DNA of 64,000 nt from Codonopsis lanceolata (lineage: Eukaryota; Streptophyta; Magnoliopsida; Asterales; Campanulaceae). The notes under the pieces were generated by a model. The model was not told the DNA's origin and made no database searches. It saw nothing but the letters and a program-made list of their open reading frames with translations. A program made the position numbers and the translations under genes. The stretch lies in contig CM028381.1 in NCBI GenBank assembly GCA_013146195.2, forward strand, positions 59,960,744-60,024,743, given 5' to 3'. This document shows positions 43,762-56,276 of this stretch, piece by piece; positions within the stretch are counted from its first letter, which is position 1; each line of letters begins with the position of its first letter.

Positions 43762-45024
43762 TGTTGATTCTTATGTTAAATTTATATCTGATCAGTACAT
43801 TACATTAGTTTTATACTTCAGTGGCTAATCGGTCTGCGTATCGATTAGCGTGGCAACTATGTATAGAACTTTGCCTTGTATAGTTTTTGTAGGACTTTTC
43901 AGGTTCAACGGAAGACTCCTTCTCAGCTTCACCGGAAGACCTGCTCAAAGCTTAAAGATCAGTAGACCTCGTGTCCAGCTGATTTGCTTCAACGTGTCCT
44001 CTCCAGCAAAAATAGCTGGATTAATTCAAACTTATTGCCACATATTATTTGAATTAATCCAAGTCATTCCCTGACATGTCAAGCCGAAAGCAACTTTCCG
44101 AAAAGCAGAATACTTTTCGCCCCGATCTGAAAGCGTAAAGCGCATCGCCCCTACTTTCTCGCTACATCTCTCGATCGACACCAAATCGCCCACCTTTTTG
44201 AAGATCTCGAAATGATTATACGCTCTAGATTCTTGGGAAGACGAAAATCCTTGATTGACACCCCATGCATTTAATGCATTTATGAATAAATTTGTTGAGC
44301 GTTGAAGTCTTCGCCCTCTCCAACGGATTCTTTTGAAATGCACTGCTATTAATACCGCCATTGAAGACTCGGAACAAAGAGACAACTGCATGTAATCAAT
44401 CGAACACTTAAAGAATTGCTCAATCTTCTCAACTCCAAGTCTTTCACCAAGCATTCAATAGATCCTTAAAATCTAGAAGTCCTCGTCAACAACAAGAAGC
44501 TCATCAACATTTATTGCTTTATTCTTCTTGTTGTTAACTTCCATTAACTATATTTTCGCATCTAATTAAATATCTTGTATTTACAGATATTTAATTCCCT
44601 AGACAAACACAAGTCAATATTTTTGTACACGATCCATTAGGGATATTCTTTGTAATTGATCTAAGTGGAAAACATAGTGCACAATTTAAATCCAAGGTTG
44701 ACTGCCTTGGTGGTGGACGTAGCACTCATTATAGTGTGAACCATCCCAAAATACTTGTGTTATTTCCTACTGTCTGTCTATTACTTGAACTGCTTAGTTT
44801 CATTGTTTATATTATCCATTTCAGCAGAACTTAAGTAATCTGTAAAAGGTCTACCTAGTCCTTATCGGCGGAGCACTGAACAACTTTCTTGAAGGTCTTC
44901 CGCTACTTGATTCTTTTCATAGATTGCAAGTAACTTTCAAGGAACTTACTTAAAAGTTTTTAAAGTGTTAATAAGCTATTCAACCCCCCCTTCTAGCTTA
45001 TTATTGTGCTCATTGGGACCCACA
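43762..45024 (+). repeat. 5' LTR of Ty1/copia element D
   Basis: 1263 bp, from TGTTGATTC to GACCCACA, followed at once by an initiator-Met-type primer site. The 5 bp before it are GTCTA; the partner flank is not in the window. No 3' LTR of D is seen before the assembly gap. Confidence 0.85.
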
Positions 45025-45026
45025 AT

Positions 45027-45038
45027 TGGTATCAGAGC
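45027..45038 (+). promoter_or_regulatory. Primer binding site of element D
   Basis: TGGTATCAGAGC two nt after the LTR. Confidence 0.95.
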
Positions 45039-45092
45039 CTTACTCTTCGAAAACAAGTGTTTCCAAGATTAAACTCTTGAGAGATACGACAT

Positions 45093-46182
45093 AATGGCAC
45101 AAACACACTATATGCTGCCTACATCTAATGCTAACCACGTCCCAATATTGGACGAAGGTCATTTTGATGTATGGAAGGATAAAGTAATGAGATTCATGAA
45201 CTCTATTGACAACAGGTTATGGAAATGTGTCACCGCAGTCAACATGTACCAACGAAGGCCAATCTTCTAGCCTCCATCGCTGGGAACCCTCCGTAAGTTC
45301 CTAAAGAAGAATCGAATGGACAGAGGGCGATAGAAAGTCGGTAGAACTTGACAAAGAAAGCAATCAATATAATCACCAGCTCTCTAGACACAAGCACCTA
45401 CCAGAAGTGATTCGATGTACAAGCCGCGAAAGAGATGTGGGAAGCTCTTGTAGAATACTTGGAAGGAGACCAAGACACAAGAGACAACGAAAATATACAT
45501 ACATCCAGCCAGGTTTGATTCTTTCAAAAAGGATCCTAAGGAAACCTTGAGACAAGCATACGATCGATTCAGTGAGGTAATAAATAGTTGCTTTTCTCTT
45601 GGTAAAACGTATGACAAAAAGGAAATGAACATGAGGTTTCTAGGCTCTCTAGGTAGCTTATGGCATGTGAAGACCACGGCTATGAAAGAATCTAAGAACT
45701 TAAACGAGATGACTCTTCGTAGTCTCTACGCAAGTTTAAAGGTTTATGAACTTGAAGTTAATCAAGCTCTAGAGCAAGACAAACAGCAAGCGTGTCTTTG
45801 CCACCATGGTCCAAGAAGAAATCATTGTTGAAAACAAACCTTCTACTTCCTCCAGTGAAAATGATTTTTTTTATCTGATGAACAATTTGCTATGTTTGTT
45901 AAACGTTTTCAAAAATTTGCAAAATATGGAAGGAAGAACACTCACCAACAACCTTTCAGGAAGATTGGTGAAAGCTCATCTAAGGAAGAGCTTGTGTGTT
46001 ATAACTGTAGAAAACCTGGTCATTTTGCCTCAAAATGTCCTAAGCCAAAATTTGAAGCATACCGAAAACCCTCTTTTAGAAAATTTCAAAAACAAAAGGG
46101 TATGTTGGCTGAAGACATAGAAGACAAACATGTTGCTTCATGGTTTGAGGCCGATTCGAAAGAGGAAGGAAGAGGATTGTGA
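45093..46182 (+). pseudogene. gag: Gag of copia element D
   Basis: Starts MAQTHYMLPTSNANHVPILD and soon meets a stop (45268-45270). The UBN2-type capsid part is recognisable in 45547-45790 (AYDRFSEVINSC, KVYELEVNQALEQD). After a frameshift near 45830, a zinc knuckle CYNCRKPGHFASKC is in the piece 45892-46182. Several indels; not functional. Confidence 0.85.
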
Positions 46183-47207
46183 GCAAGCTAACATATGCTT
46201 AATAGCTCATGATTCATGTCCTACCTATGACTCGAAAATGAAGTTGTAGTTTCACCAAGTCCTTGGACAAAAATGAAACCAACGGTGATAGCTTCAAGAT
46301 GAGGAAGAACTTCTCAAGGATAATCAAGATATGCTTGAAGAATTTAATTCCTTTAGAGTAGCCTATGTTAAAGCGGCCAAGAACTCGAGAAACTTACGGT
46401 GAGAAATCTTTGATGGCGGTGAGATTCAAACTCTCAATAGTCGTCAACGAGAGAGTATCAAATCAAGGAAGAAAACAAATTTCTTCATGACAAAATTGAC
46501 CGTCTGACCGAAAGCATATCAAAGGACTTGACCGAGAGAAAATTGCCTTGCAAAAGACAATTGACTCTGGAATAGTTCCAAGGATGCATTTGAAGAAATC
46601 CTTACAAGCCAAAAATCTAGCATTGATAAGGCAGGCATAGGATATTCGGATGTGTCTCTTCCGACAATCTCTTCGAGAAAGGTGAATCCTCAAACTGCTA
46701 GTGATATATCTTTTTCTAAAACATTTGGAAATATAGGGAAACAAGGCCTTGGTTATTCAAGTGTTCCTTACGTTTACCCTAAAGCTCGAAAGGAAAAGCC
46801 AAAATGAATGATTCAAATGAGAAACCCGAGAAGGTAACGATAGAAAAAGTGAAGTCTACAACGACTATGCCAAGGCAAAGTCTGGCGCCGACGTAGACCT
46901 ACTAAACCTCTACCGGTAACTATCAAGTTTGTCTATGAAACAGCGGTTATTTTACGTTGAAGGTAAACTTAAAGGTATTCTACCGAGTCCTCTGAAAGTT
47001 TTTCAACGTAAAAGCTAAAGCTAAGTCCGTTGGTAACCTACCTAGGAAGATTCGAAAGAAACCAATTAAGTCTACCGTCAACAAGCAAGTCGAACCAAAA
47101 ATGGATGTCAAGAAAAGGAATAATCATAAGTACTCTTGGTTGAAGACTCTAACAGCCTCTATGGACTTTCCATTTATGTCATTCTTGCCATTGCTTAGGC
47201 CATCGGC
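46183..47207 (+). other. Decayed gag-pol spacer of element D
   Basis: Continues the copia element in plus sense with lysine- and glutamate-rich translated scraps in all frames, but no frame longer than about 60 codons. Confidence 0.6.
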
Positions 47208-47739
47208 ACCGTAATGCTGCTAAGGTTCACCCCAAGATCCGAGAGACCTAGTTCTCTCAAGGTCAAGGGTATGGGTTGCAAAAGGTTGCTAATCCTTAGG
47301 ACCCAAAAGAAAATAAAGGGTACCTTGTTTGCTTTAACTTTTTTCAGAATGCTTCATGGCTATAGAATCGAAAACAAAGACATCTGGTACCTAGACAAGG
47401 GTCGCTCAAGACACATGACCGGGAACGTAAGTCTTCTTACGTATATAGTCAAGAAAAGGACCCACTTATTTTCGAGACAATGCAAGAGGAAAGACAATTG
47501 GATATGGCTCAATTACTAGAGGAAGTCTCTCCATCAACAAAGTTTCTCTAGTAAGTGGTTTAAAGCACAATCTTCTCGAGCATATCACAATTGCGACAAA
47601 GGACTTCTATGCCAATTCAATTCAAACCAAGGCCTCATCAAAGACAGGAATCGTGTTTCACAATACTTGACCGCAATAGACAAGGAAACGCCTATGTCGT
47701 GGACTTAAATCTTCTAGGGAGATTCTCAAACCCGTGTCT
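47208..47739 (+). pseudogene. Protease to pre-integrase region of copia element D, first part
   Basis: Contains DIWYLDKGRSRHMTGN, the copia protease active site in which the catalytic D-S-G has become D-K-G (Asp codon at 47394-47396) and the following Cys has become Arg. It runs to the YVVDLN segment before the GAG-pre-integrase domain, where element B is inserted. Confidence 0.85.
47735..47739. repeat. Left target-site duplication of element B (TGTCT)
   Basis: Same as 62653-62657. Confidence 0.95.
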
Positions 47740-48500
47740 TGTAAGATCCCGATTCCCGGTTAGCTTGAATTGCGTGCAAAGCTCGCATTTCCTCTTTCGT
47801 TGATTGCTCGTTTGGTTTGTGAGAGAGTCTAAATGTGTATGAGAGATCACATTAAGACTAAAACACTTCTAAGAAATGTCATATAGTGGTTGACTTGTTA
47901 AAGTCAAAAGTCGAACCCGACGATAGTCGAAATGCGACTCGATTGAGAGGCTTATTCGGGTTTTGTGTTCGGACCTCGATTTGGTCCCAGATCTTTACAT
48001 GATGATTAAATAACATGTTTAGATGTGTTAGACTTCTAATTGGATGTATTCCATAAGTCTCGTGAAGTTTTGACGCCTCGAGAATAGCAATTCTCCTTGT
48101 CGCGTAGTTTGAGATTGAGCCGGGCGAACGTCTCGTCTTTCGGGAGCCTATTTCTCCTATCTATTGTTTATCATTTGAGAGGCATTCAGGCCTATTTTGT
48201 AGCCCTAATAGGTGTTTACAATCATGGGTCATTACCCGTCGGTTTGCGGATTCATTCGACGTTTCGATAGTAAGTTGTTACGTCTTGCGCCGGTTTTGCC
48301 CCGGGTTGTTTCGGGTGTTGTTTATGGGAGTCTAGACCTAATTTAAAATTGGTTTGAGACTTGGATGGTTTAGTTTAATGTTTGAGGACTTTAAGGGTTC
48401 AATTATGAGCCATTTTGAAGCTTTAAGACTCGAGAATGCATGCGGGAGAGGCCGGGATCGAGCAAGAAGCAACAAAAGCTGAGAAAGGGTAATTAAGGGT

Positions 48501-48514
48501 GATGCGGTCGCATC
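48501..48514 (+). promoter_or_regulatory. U3 palindrome in B
   Basis: GATGCGGTCGCATC, about 200 bp before the TATA box; the right LTR copy is at 55663-55676. Confidence 0.6.
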
Positions 48515-48716
48515 ACTCACATTCAAAGCGACCGCAAGGGTCCCTGAATGGCTGTTACGGGATTTTTGCATCCATTTTGTGCGCTGTCCGAAATTTGACC
48601 AATTAAACCCATTCTAAACCTAAGTTAAACCCATTTACTTAGCCTAAAACTAGTCCTAATCATTATTAGTGAGATTAGGGGTTAATTAGTGGGTGATTAA
48701 GAGGAACTAATCCCCC

Positions 48717-48724
48717 ATATAAAA
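48717..48724 (+). promoter_or_regulatory. TATA box of the 5' LTR of B
   Basis: ATATAAAA preceded by CCCCC, followed by a CT-rich initiator region. Start site expected near 48750. Confidence 0.65.
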
Positions 48725-48978
48725 GAAAATCTGCCGCACTCTCTCTCATTCTGTTCGGCCAAAGCAGAATACGCCCCTTTCCCCCTTTGCGTCTTCTGTG
48801 AGCATTCAACAGGGAGCTTGGGAGAGACGATTCTAGGGCTCTTGAAGGGCTGATCTTGGAGGCCATTGCTAGGAGCTTCTTCCTCCATTCAACCCGCGAG
48901 TTTGAAGAGGGAGAGGTGAGGAGAAACGGCTTCATCTCCTTGATGTCGGGTATGGCAGCTTGTTAGGGTCTGCCATAA

Positions 48979-48985
48979 GGTAAGT
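48979..48985 (+). other. Predicted 5' splice site in the LTR of B
   Basis: CATAAG|GTAAGTTTCTACC, a near-perfect donor consensus, intron starting at 48980. With the 3' site at 52128 it would remove 3149 nt including HP1, HP2 and the primer site. Confidence 0.6.
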
Positions 48986-50744
48986 TTCTACCCTATTTAT
49001 CTTGCTTTTGGGCTCCATTGACCCTAGGGAAACAATCATTTGTGGTATTTGAGGTCAATGGAAGCCATTGTTAGGGTTTGTAGAAGAAGCATGAACCCTA
49101 GGTTTTCAAATTGATGATAGAACTTGATTGACCTATGTGAGACCATGATATATATGAAATTCATGTTCTAACTAGTCTATTGAACTTGATTAAGTTGATT
49201 ATCCATGAGTTTTGATGTTGGTTTGGTTGAGATACTTGGAGGGTGTTTTGCCCAAATTTGGTTTAGCTTGCAAAATTATTAATGTAAGCTTGATTACTAT
49301 GTTTTATATGCTTAATAGAGTATATTAAACCGGGTTGTATGATTTAATCATGAATTGGGAGTTATGAATGGTAAGATGAGCTAAATGAAATTGTGCTCAA
49401 AATGATGAATTTATTCTATGTTATATTAGTGAAGGTTTTGTCGGGTTTATGAGAGTTAAACGAACCCGGGATGATGGTTATTGTGGATAGTTATGAATAT
49501 AGGGAGAATTGAGAACCATAGCTTCTTTGCCCTAAAATTTTAGAAAGGGTAGATTAGACTCAACGGAGTCATTATAGGCTTGATAATATGTTAAGCAAAC
49601 TTGGGTTGAAATCCTACGATGATTGGATTTCGTTTGGTTAATGGAGGGAAGAACATAACTTCCAAACTTTAAATGGTTGGTGATTGAGATGTGTTTTGTG
49701 GATTTTTAGTCTTGGGAATTAAGCCCGAATGACTATTGAGATTGGGTTGTAAACCTTAAGAAATTATTACGGTATGAATTTATAAAACACATAAAGAATG
49801 AAATGTGTTAGTAAGACTCAACGGAGTCGTAATAAGGCCAATAAAATGATAAAGAGCCTTGGGTTGAAACCCTACAATGTTTGGGTTTGCTTGGGTTGTG
49901 TTTGTGCACACCGGTCTTTGGTTTGTGTCCAATGGAGACATTCATGGTATGAAGATTTATTAGAAATATGTTTTAAGCATGCTTGTTAGAGCATGGGATA
50001 ATTGAGACCCGCATAAGGTCACGAGATTATTTAAGAGAAGATTAAGAGAGAATCCTCTTCTCAAGGATTTTTGTTGCGTACATATGAAAACGCTTGTGCG
50101 AAGTGACTACGGAGTAGTCATGAAGTTTTAAGTATGGTGTTGGGTTATCGATCATGTATGACGATTAGGACTATGATTGAGTCCGGTGTACTTAAAATAA
50201 AGACTAAAATAATAAGTCTTGATTGGTGGATATTTTGAGACTAGCGTAGTAGTCTTGGTTTGATTTGAGTTGAGGATTAAGGAAGACCTCACATTATAAT
50301 TTTATTAAGCGGTAAGCTATGCTTGAATGGGTTAATGACTTGAGGAATAATGAATACCTCAATAAAGTAGTTCTTGAACTAAACTTGTAAGTTAGTTGAA
50401 CACAATGGTTATATGCAAATATATGCATTGTTCATGATGTTTGGTAGAGCATTATGTCCTACTTGTTTATATGCAATTATATGCATGGTTTATGAGATTT
50501 CGTAGAGCATTATGTCCTACGTGGTTATATGCAAATATGTGCATGGATTATGGGATTTTGTGGAGCATTATGCCCTATTTGTTTATGTGCAATTATGTGC
50601 ATGGTTTATGAGTTGTTGTAGAGCATTATGTCCTACATGATTTAATGAGTCCGATAATAATGAATTTGGTCTCATTGGTTTAGACAAGTAAATATCTACT
50701 TGAGCGTTTGGTTAAAGTCCGGCGGGTTTTGGTTGTTGTGTCGG

Positions 50745-50830
50745 CAATGGGACGATTCATAGCCTTTGGGAACAATCGCTACGAATCGTTGCATTGGGTC
50801 CTTTTTCTCCTCACTATTTGGCCAATAGTG
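50745..50830 (+). other. Conserved hairpin pair HP1/HP2 (5' LTR of B)
   Basis: HP1: arms 50745-50763 and 50778-50796, 16 of 19 positions paired. HP2: CACTATT (50812-50818) pairs perfectly with AATAGTG (50824-50830), loop TGGCC. The right LTR copy is at 61375-61460. Confidence 0.75.
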
Positions 50831-52026
50831 GGATGTGATCTCGAGTTATGCCACCTAGCCTGACATCGAGCTCTCATTTCTCATCAGGAGGCTGGATGAA
50901 TGTAGCAGTACTCATTAAGGGAAGCCGATGAGTTGAGATTATTTGGGGAGGAAACCCCGGGGTATTATTGATTGGGAATTGAGCCGAATCATGGTTTGAG
51001 ATTTGATATCATGGTAAGTTGGTTGGGTTTGAAACCGGATCTAATTGTAACGGTTCGATTACGTTTACTGTTACACATGTTTATTTATGAGCATTTATAT
51101 GAAAGATAAAATGCTACTTGATTTATGTGAGTTTATGTGCTTTAAAAATTAAGTACATGTTTCATGATGGTATACTAGCATGATACCATGATTTTATATG
51201 ATTGTGCATTTATGCCATGCCATGTCATAATATGCCATATGTTGCATTTAGAAACTTCTTGGGTCATTATGACTCACTCAGTGTGATTGTTTTCCCTAGT
51301 GTGTGCGGTGATCCCGTTAATGCTGCCGGATAACGACTTTTAGCAGGTGGTCTTCCAAGTCAAAAGCTTGGAGTTATTTAATTATTATGTTGTTATTATT
51401 TGTGAGGCTCGAATGTAAAGTTATGTAGACTTTACTTGGGTAGATTGTAGTATTATTTTATGGTTGTGTATTTGGGAGCCGGTTGTATTGCCGAGCATTT
51501 GTACCCTTAGTATTTATTTCCTTTGTCGTTTCGAGCATGTGTGGCTCGTTTATTCTAGTTGTGGTATATTGTTGTTCCTACCTCCGATAGTTTTAGTCGT
51601 GAGGTTTGGTTGGTGGTTTAGCATAATTTTTATGGTTATAGTGAATTGTTCCTCCGGCATGTTATAGCCGTTGAGTGTTGTTTATCAGGTTGGGATTTTG
51701 TGCATTCTTAGGCCTTGGTTGCCGATGGTTTGTGGTGCGTGTCTAATGTTGCGTCACGCGCGTCGAATTTTTGGGCCGAGAGATTTACCATCTCTTTGGT
51801 TGTTTATATTTAGGAGCTTGTTAGCTCGGGTCCCATTATGGTTTTGCTTCCGCAGGTTTTGGTTTTTATTTTCCGTATTGCCGTTATGGCTTTACCTTCC
51901 TGTCGTGAGCTGGTTGGCTCGTCTTTTGACTCGCACCAATATGCTTAGCAGGTGCTTGTCCGTCTCTTAGTTTGTCACGATGGCACGACCTTGGGATCTC
52001 GTATTGAGATCCGGTCGTCGTCACGA

Positions 52027-52038
52027 TTGATATCGAGC
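52027..52038 (+). promoter_or_regulatory. Degenerate primer binding site of B
   Basis: TTGATATCGAGC compared with TTGGTATCAGAGC: one substitution and one missing base. Confidence 0.75.
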
Positions 52039-52117
52039 TATTGGTTAGCTATTTTGCCAGGATAGGTTCCTTGGCCTAGTTGGGTTGGGTTTATTGTTGA
52101 GATTTTTAACGCCGAGT

Positions 52118-52129
52118 GTTCCTTGTAGG
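52118..52129 (+). other. Predicted 3' splice site before gag (element B)
   Basis: GTTCCTTGTAG|G, AG at 52127-52128; the gag ATG at 52136 follows 7 nt later. Same layout as element A. Confidence 0.55.
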
Positions 52130-52135
52130 TATATC

Positions 52136-53114
52136 ATGTCAGGGGCTTGGCGTGGAGCTAGTTCTAGCAGACCTCGTTCGAGTACCGTTCGTGGTTATGA
52201 GAGAGGAGAAAATGATAATGATCCTCGTGTGACTCCTCAACAAATATTTAGAGGGGAGAATGATTCCACTATACTTGGGAGATTCTTGAAGTTGGAACCT
52301 GAGGGCTTCGATGGAGGGCCCGATGCTTTTAAAGCCGAACATTGGTTAGAAAGCATGGAAAAGATTTTTGATGTTATGGGTTGTACATCAAAGAGATGGT
52401 GACCTAGCGGTGTTTACCTTGAGTGGTGCGGTGACCATTGGTGGCATGTGTTACGAGATAATTGGAGACACTTGGAGTGCCCCAAGTGTGGGAAAATTTC
52501 ATAATGGAGTTTAGGGCACGTTTATTCGAATAGTTCGGAAAGAAGAGAAATGGAATTTATTACTCTAGAACAAGGAGATATGGTGGCTCGGTATTCAAAG
52601 AAAGTTCAGAGTTGGCTCGTTCTTGTGGTTACTTAGTACCGATGAGGCTAAGAAGACCCACCGGTTTGTAAAAGGCCTAAAGATGAAGTATCGTAGGCGG
52701 CTTATTCCCTTACGGCTCACGAGTGCCGAGATCTTTGTGGATCGTGCTTATGCGATGGAGTTAGACTTCGAGGAATATGCTCAAAAGAGAACCTCGAGAG
52801 TTGTTAAGAGTGATGATAATATTGGGAGGCAATTAGCACCTCAGAAAGTTAATCAAGGAATCACACGTACTGGTAGACAGAGTGATGTTCCTACCTCTAG
52901 TCGGAGACGACGAGGCGGTGAGTTGATATGTAATTTTTGTTTGAAGACAGGACATGCCGAGAACGATGTTGGGGCAAGGCCAGGAAAGTGCTTTGCCTGT
53001 GGTGGTGATCATGTTCGTAAAGATTGCCCAAGGATGAGGGTTAATCGATGCAGGAGTACTAGTCGACAATCTGGTGGCTCCAAGAGAGATGGTAATGGTC
53101 GACCTAGAGTTTGA
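52136..53114 (+). pseudogene. gag: Gag of element B, frameshifted
   Basis: Homologue of the Gag of A. The N-terminus MSGAWRGASSSRPRSSTVRG and the start of the capsid domain are open up to a frameshift near 52390. The middle (52403-52622) is out of frame with several indels. 52623-53114 restores the C-terminal half, including RRRRGGELICNFC and CFACGGDHVRKDC. The first zinc knuckle has lost its last Cys (ENRC became ENDV). The second keeps the unusual CX2CX3HX4C spacing seen in A. Terminates at GRPRV. Confidence 0.9.
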
Positions 53115-53116
53115 GG

Positions 53117-54889
53117 TCGTGTGCGCGTGGCGGTTGGCCATTGCGGGGTTTTGAAACCTATCCGAATAGGAAGGTACGTTTTCGTATATATATTATACCG
53201 TTGCTATTATTAGTGTTATTATGAGTACACGTCTTATCGGTAGCTCATGTGCATTCATACATACATTACATGGTGTATTGCATATTGTTGGTTTATTGTT
53301 TGATTGGGGATAAAACCCCAATGAGATGCTGGTTTGTGGTATTGTTTGATTTGTGAATTACGGTAGGTAATCACACATGATTTAATGGATTCTTGTGTAG
53401 TCTATATATTTATAGGACTATACTATATATAAAGAGCATTGAGGATGAATTTGTGTTACGATGATAGTAACCAATGGTTTTATGGGGTTACGGTTTTGTC
53501 GGCCTATATTAAGAGCCGGGGTATGAATATTCGTATATATATGTATATATATATGAAGCATGAATTGTATGATGATATTTATTGGTTTGATATGATACTT
53601 GTATATCCTATGGGGATATGTTTAAGGTGATGAATAATATACATCAATAATATTGTATATGATTATTATGCGAGTAGGATACACTCGGTAAGTGCGAAGG
53701 TTAAGTATTACGATCTATGGGTTGATTTTAATGCGTGAACAAATATGATGTTTCACCGCAATGTTGTTGAAGTTTTGGTGATTTGGGGACGTTAGAATAT
53801 ACGTCGGTTGTAGACTTGGTCTAGAGCTTAAGAAAGGTTGAATTTGTGAAGTATAGACGTTACGACTACTAGTAGCCGAGTCGATACGTGGTGACTTCTA
53901 GTGAGTTTTCATGGTTGCGTGCTAGGTGCACGAGTTTTGTGGTAAAATATGGTTGTTGTTTGTCAAGGTAATAGACCTTGTTACTTGACTTGAATTTATT
54001 CAGTTATGTGCATTAGTTGTAGGGAACACCTACTTGATGCATCTATATTGTAGTATATTAAATTCGCATTTCATAAATTGTTATCTCCTGCTCATTCATT
54101 TCCTTAGCGTAGGAGACTATTAAAGGATGCTTAAAACCTTTTTATCATGAACCTTCGCATCCTTGCAGCGAGCTTTTGAATATCAATTTAGCCGGTACCT
54201 AAATTGGTGATCAAAAGTGATCGTTGTTGGACTAGGATTGGTATGAATTGTGGTAGAAATTGACTATACCCAGTACCAAAAGGAATGGACCTAAATGAAA
54301 AGAATTTTCAAAACATTTCATTGTTGTGCTCTTATGTGTTTTACCCGCGATAGGGAAACCGCGAGTATTATTTGCGTGGCTTGAAATGTCAGCATGATTG
54401 CCTCTGATTTGGTTGAAAATTGCTTTATAGGCAATTATTACTTCTTGTGACTTAAGGTCTGTTATGCACGAATTTTATGATGTGCCCCGGAACAAATAGT
54501 TTCCGTAGTTGAAGGTTATGATGTGTTTGAACTTGTTTCATGTTAAACGTTGGGGTTTGTGTACGAGTTTGGTTAGTATTGTTCTTATGTGTTTTCGCGA
54601 CTCGAATACGAGTCATAATATTTTTTAATCTAAAGAGAGTTTAATGTTGTTGTGCCTATTGAAAGGTCTTGAAACCTGAGTTTGGGATCACGGTAGTTTG
54701 ATCCTCATATATACTTGGTTTGGGTTATTGTGATGGTAGATTCGGAGACTGAGTCTAGGTTTATGGTTTTTGAGCCTCGAGTGTTCACTCGAGATTGTGA
54801 GACACCGTAGTGGTGTCTGGGTATTTCATGTTGGGATTATGACCTAGCATTGGTTTGAGATATGGTTTAGAATTCGGGACGAATTCTTT
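53117..54889 (+). other. Noncoding 3' internal region of B
   Basis: Collinear with 13621-11914 of A despite divergence. Kept structures: ATTGGGG/CCCCAAT at 53303-53322, CGTGC/GCACG at 53918-53932 (GTGTAC/GTACAC in A), and the CGCG...CGCG hairpin at 54346-54363. Conserved immediately after the gag stop (GAGGTCGTGTGCGCGTGGCG) and followed by a donor-like GGAAG|GTACGT at 53172. Confidence 0.7.
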
Positions 54890-54904
54890 TTAAGGGGGAG
54901 AGGA
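54890..54904 (+). promoter_or_regulatory. Polypurine tract of element B
   Basis: AAGGGGGAGAGGA directly before the TG of the 3' LTR, preceded by the GAATTCTTTTT motif shared with A and E. Confidence 0.9.
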
Positions 54905-56271
54905 TGTAAGATCCCGATTCCCGGTTAGCTTGAATTGCGTGCAAAGCTCGCATTTCCTCTTTCGTTGATTGCTCGTTTGGTTTGTGAGAGAGTCTAAATG
55001 TGTATGAGAGATCACATTAAGACTAAAACACTTCTAAGAAATGTCATATAGTGGTTGACTTGTTAAAGTCAAAAGTCGTAACCGACGATAGTCGAAATGC
55101 GACTCGATTGAGAGCTTATTCGGGTTTTGTGTTCCGGACCTCGATTTGGTCCCAGATCTTTACATGATGATTAAATAACATGTTTAGATGTGTTAGACTT
55201 CTAATTGGATGTATTCCATAAGTCTCGTGAAGTTTTGACGCCTCGAGAATAGCAATTCTCCTTGTCGCGTAGTTTGAGATTGAGCCTGCGAGCGTCTCGT
55301 CTTTCGAGCCTATTTCTCCTATCTATTGTTTATCATTTGAGAGGCATTCAGGCCTATTTTGTAGCCCTAATAGGTGTTTACAATCATGGGTCATTACTCG
55401 TCGGTTTGCGGATTCATTCGACGTTTCGATAGTAAGTTGTTACGTCTTGCGCCGGTTTTGCCCCGGGTTGTTTCGGGTGTTGTTTATGGGAGTCTAGACC
55501 TAATTTAAAATTGGTTTGAGACTTGGATGGTTTAGTTTAATGTTTGAGGACTTTAAGGGTTCAATTATGAGCCATTTTGAAGCTTTAAGACTCGAGAATG
55601 CATGCGGGAGAGGCCGGGATCGAGCAAGAAGCAACAAAAGCTGAGAAAGGGTAATTAAGGGTGATGCGGTCGCATCACTCACATTCAAAGCGACCGCAAG
55701 GGTCCACGAATGGCATTACGGGATGTTTGCATCCATTTTGTGTCAGAAATTTGACCAATTAAACCCATTCTAAACCTAAGTTAAACCCATTTACTTAGCC
55801 TAAAACTAGTCCTAATCATTATTAGTGAGATTAGGGGTTAATTAGTGGGTGATTAAGAGGAACTAATCCCCATATAAAAGAAAATCTGCCGCACTCTCTC
55901 TTATTCTCATTCGAGAATCGCCTTTTTCCCCCTTCGTCTTACGTGAGCATTCAACAAGGAGCTTGGGAGAGACGATTCTAGGCTCTTGAAGGGCTGATCT
56001 TGGAGGCCATTGCTAGGAGCTTCTTCCTCCATTCAACCCGCGAGTTTGAAGAGGGAGAGGTGAGGAGAAAGCGGCTTCATCTCCTTGATGTCGGGTATGG
56101 CGGCTTGTTGTGGTGCCATAAGGTAAGTTTCTACCCTATTTATCTTGCTTTTGGGCTCCATTGACCCTAGGGAAACAATCATTTGTGGTATTTGAGGTCA
56201 ATGGAAGCCATTGTTAGGGTTTGTAGAAGAAGCATGAACCCTAGGTTTTCAAATTGATGATAGAACTTGAT

Positions 56272-56276
56272 TGACC
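56272..56276. repeat. Left target-site duplication of C (TGACC)
   Basis: Matches 59763-59767. The intact 5' LTR of B has a single TTGACCTATG here (about 49126). Confidence 0.95.

Larger units (their letters stand above)
47740..52025 (+). repeat. 5' LTR of element B
   Basis: 4286 bp, starts TGTAAGATCCCG. U3 palindrome 48501-48514, TATA 48717-48724, splice donor 48980, hairpin pair 50745-50830, terminal hairpin 51994-52012. The final CA reads CG, and the last GGGTCGGGTCGT block is damaged compared with the right LTR. Confidence 0.92.
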
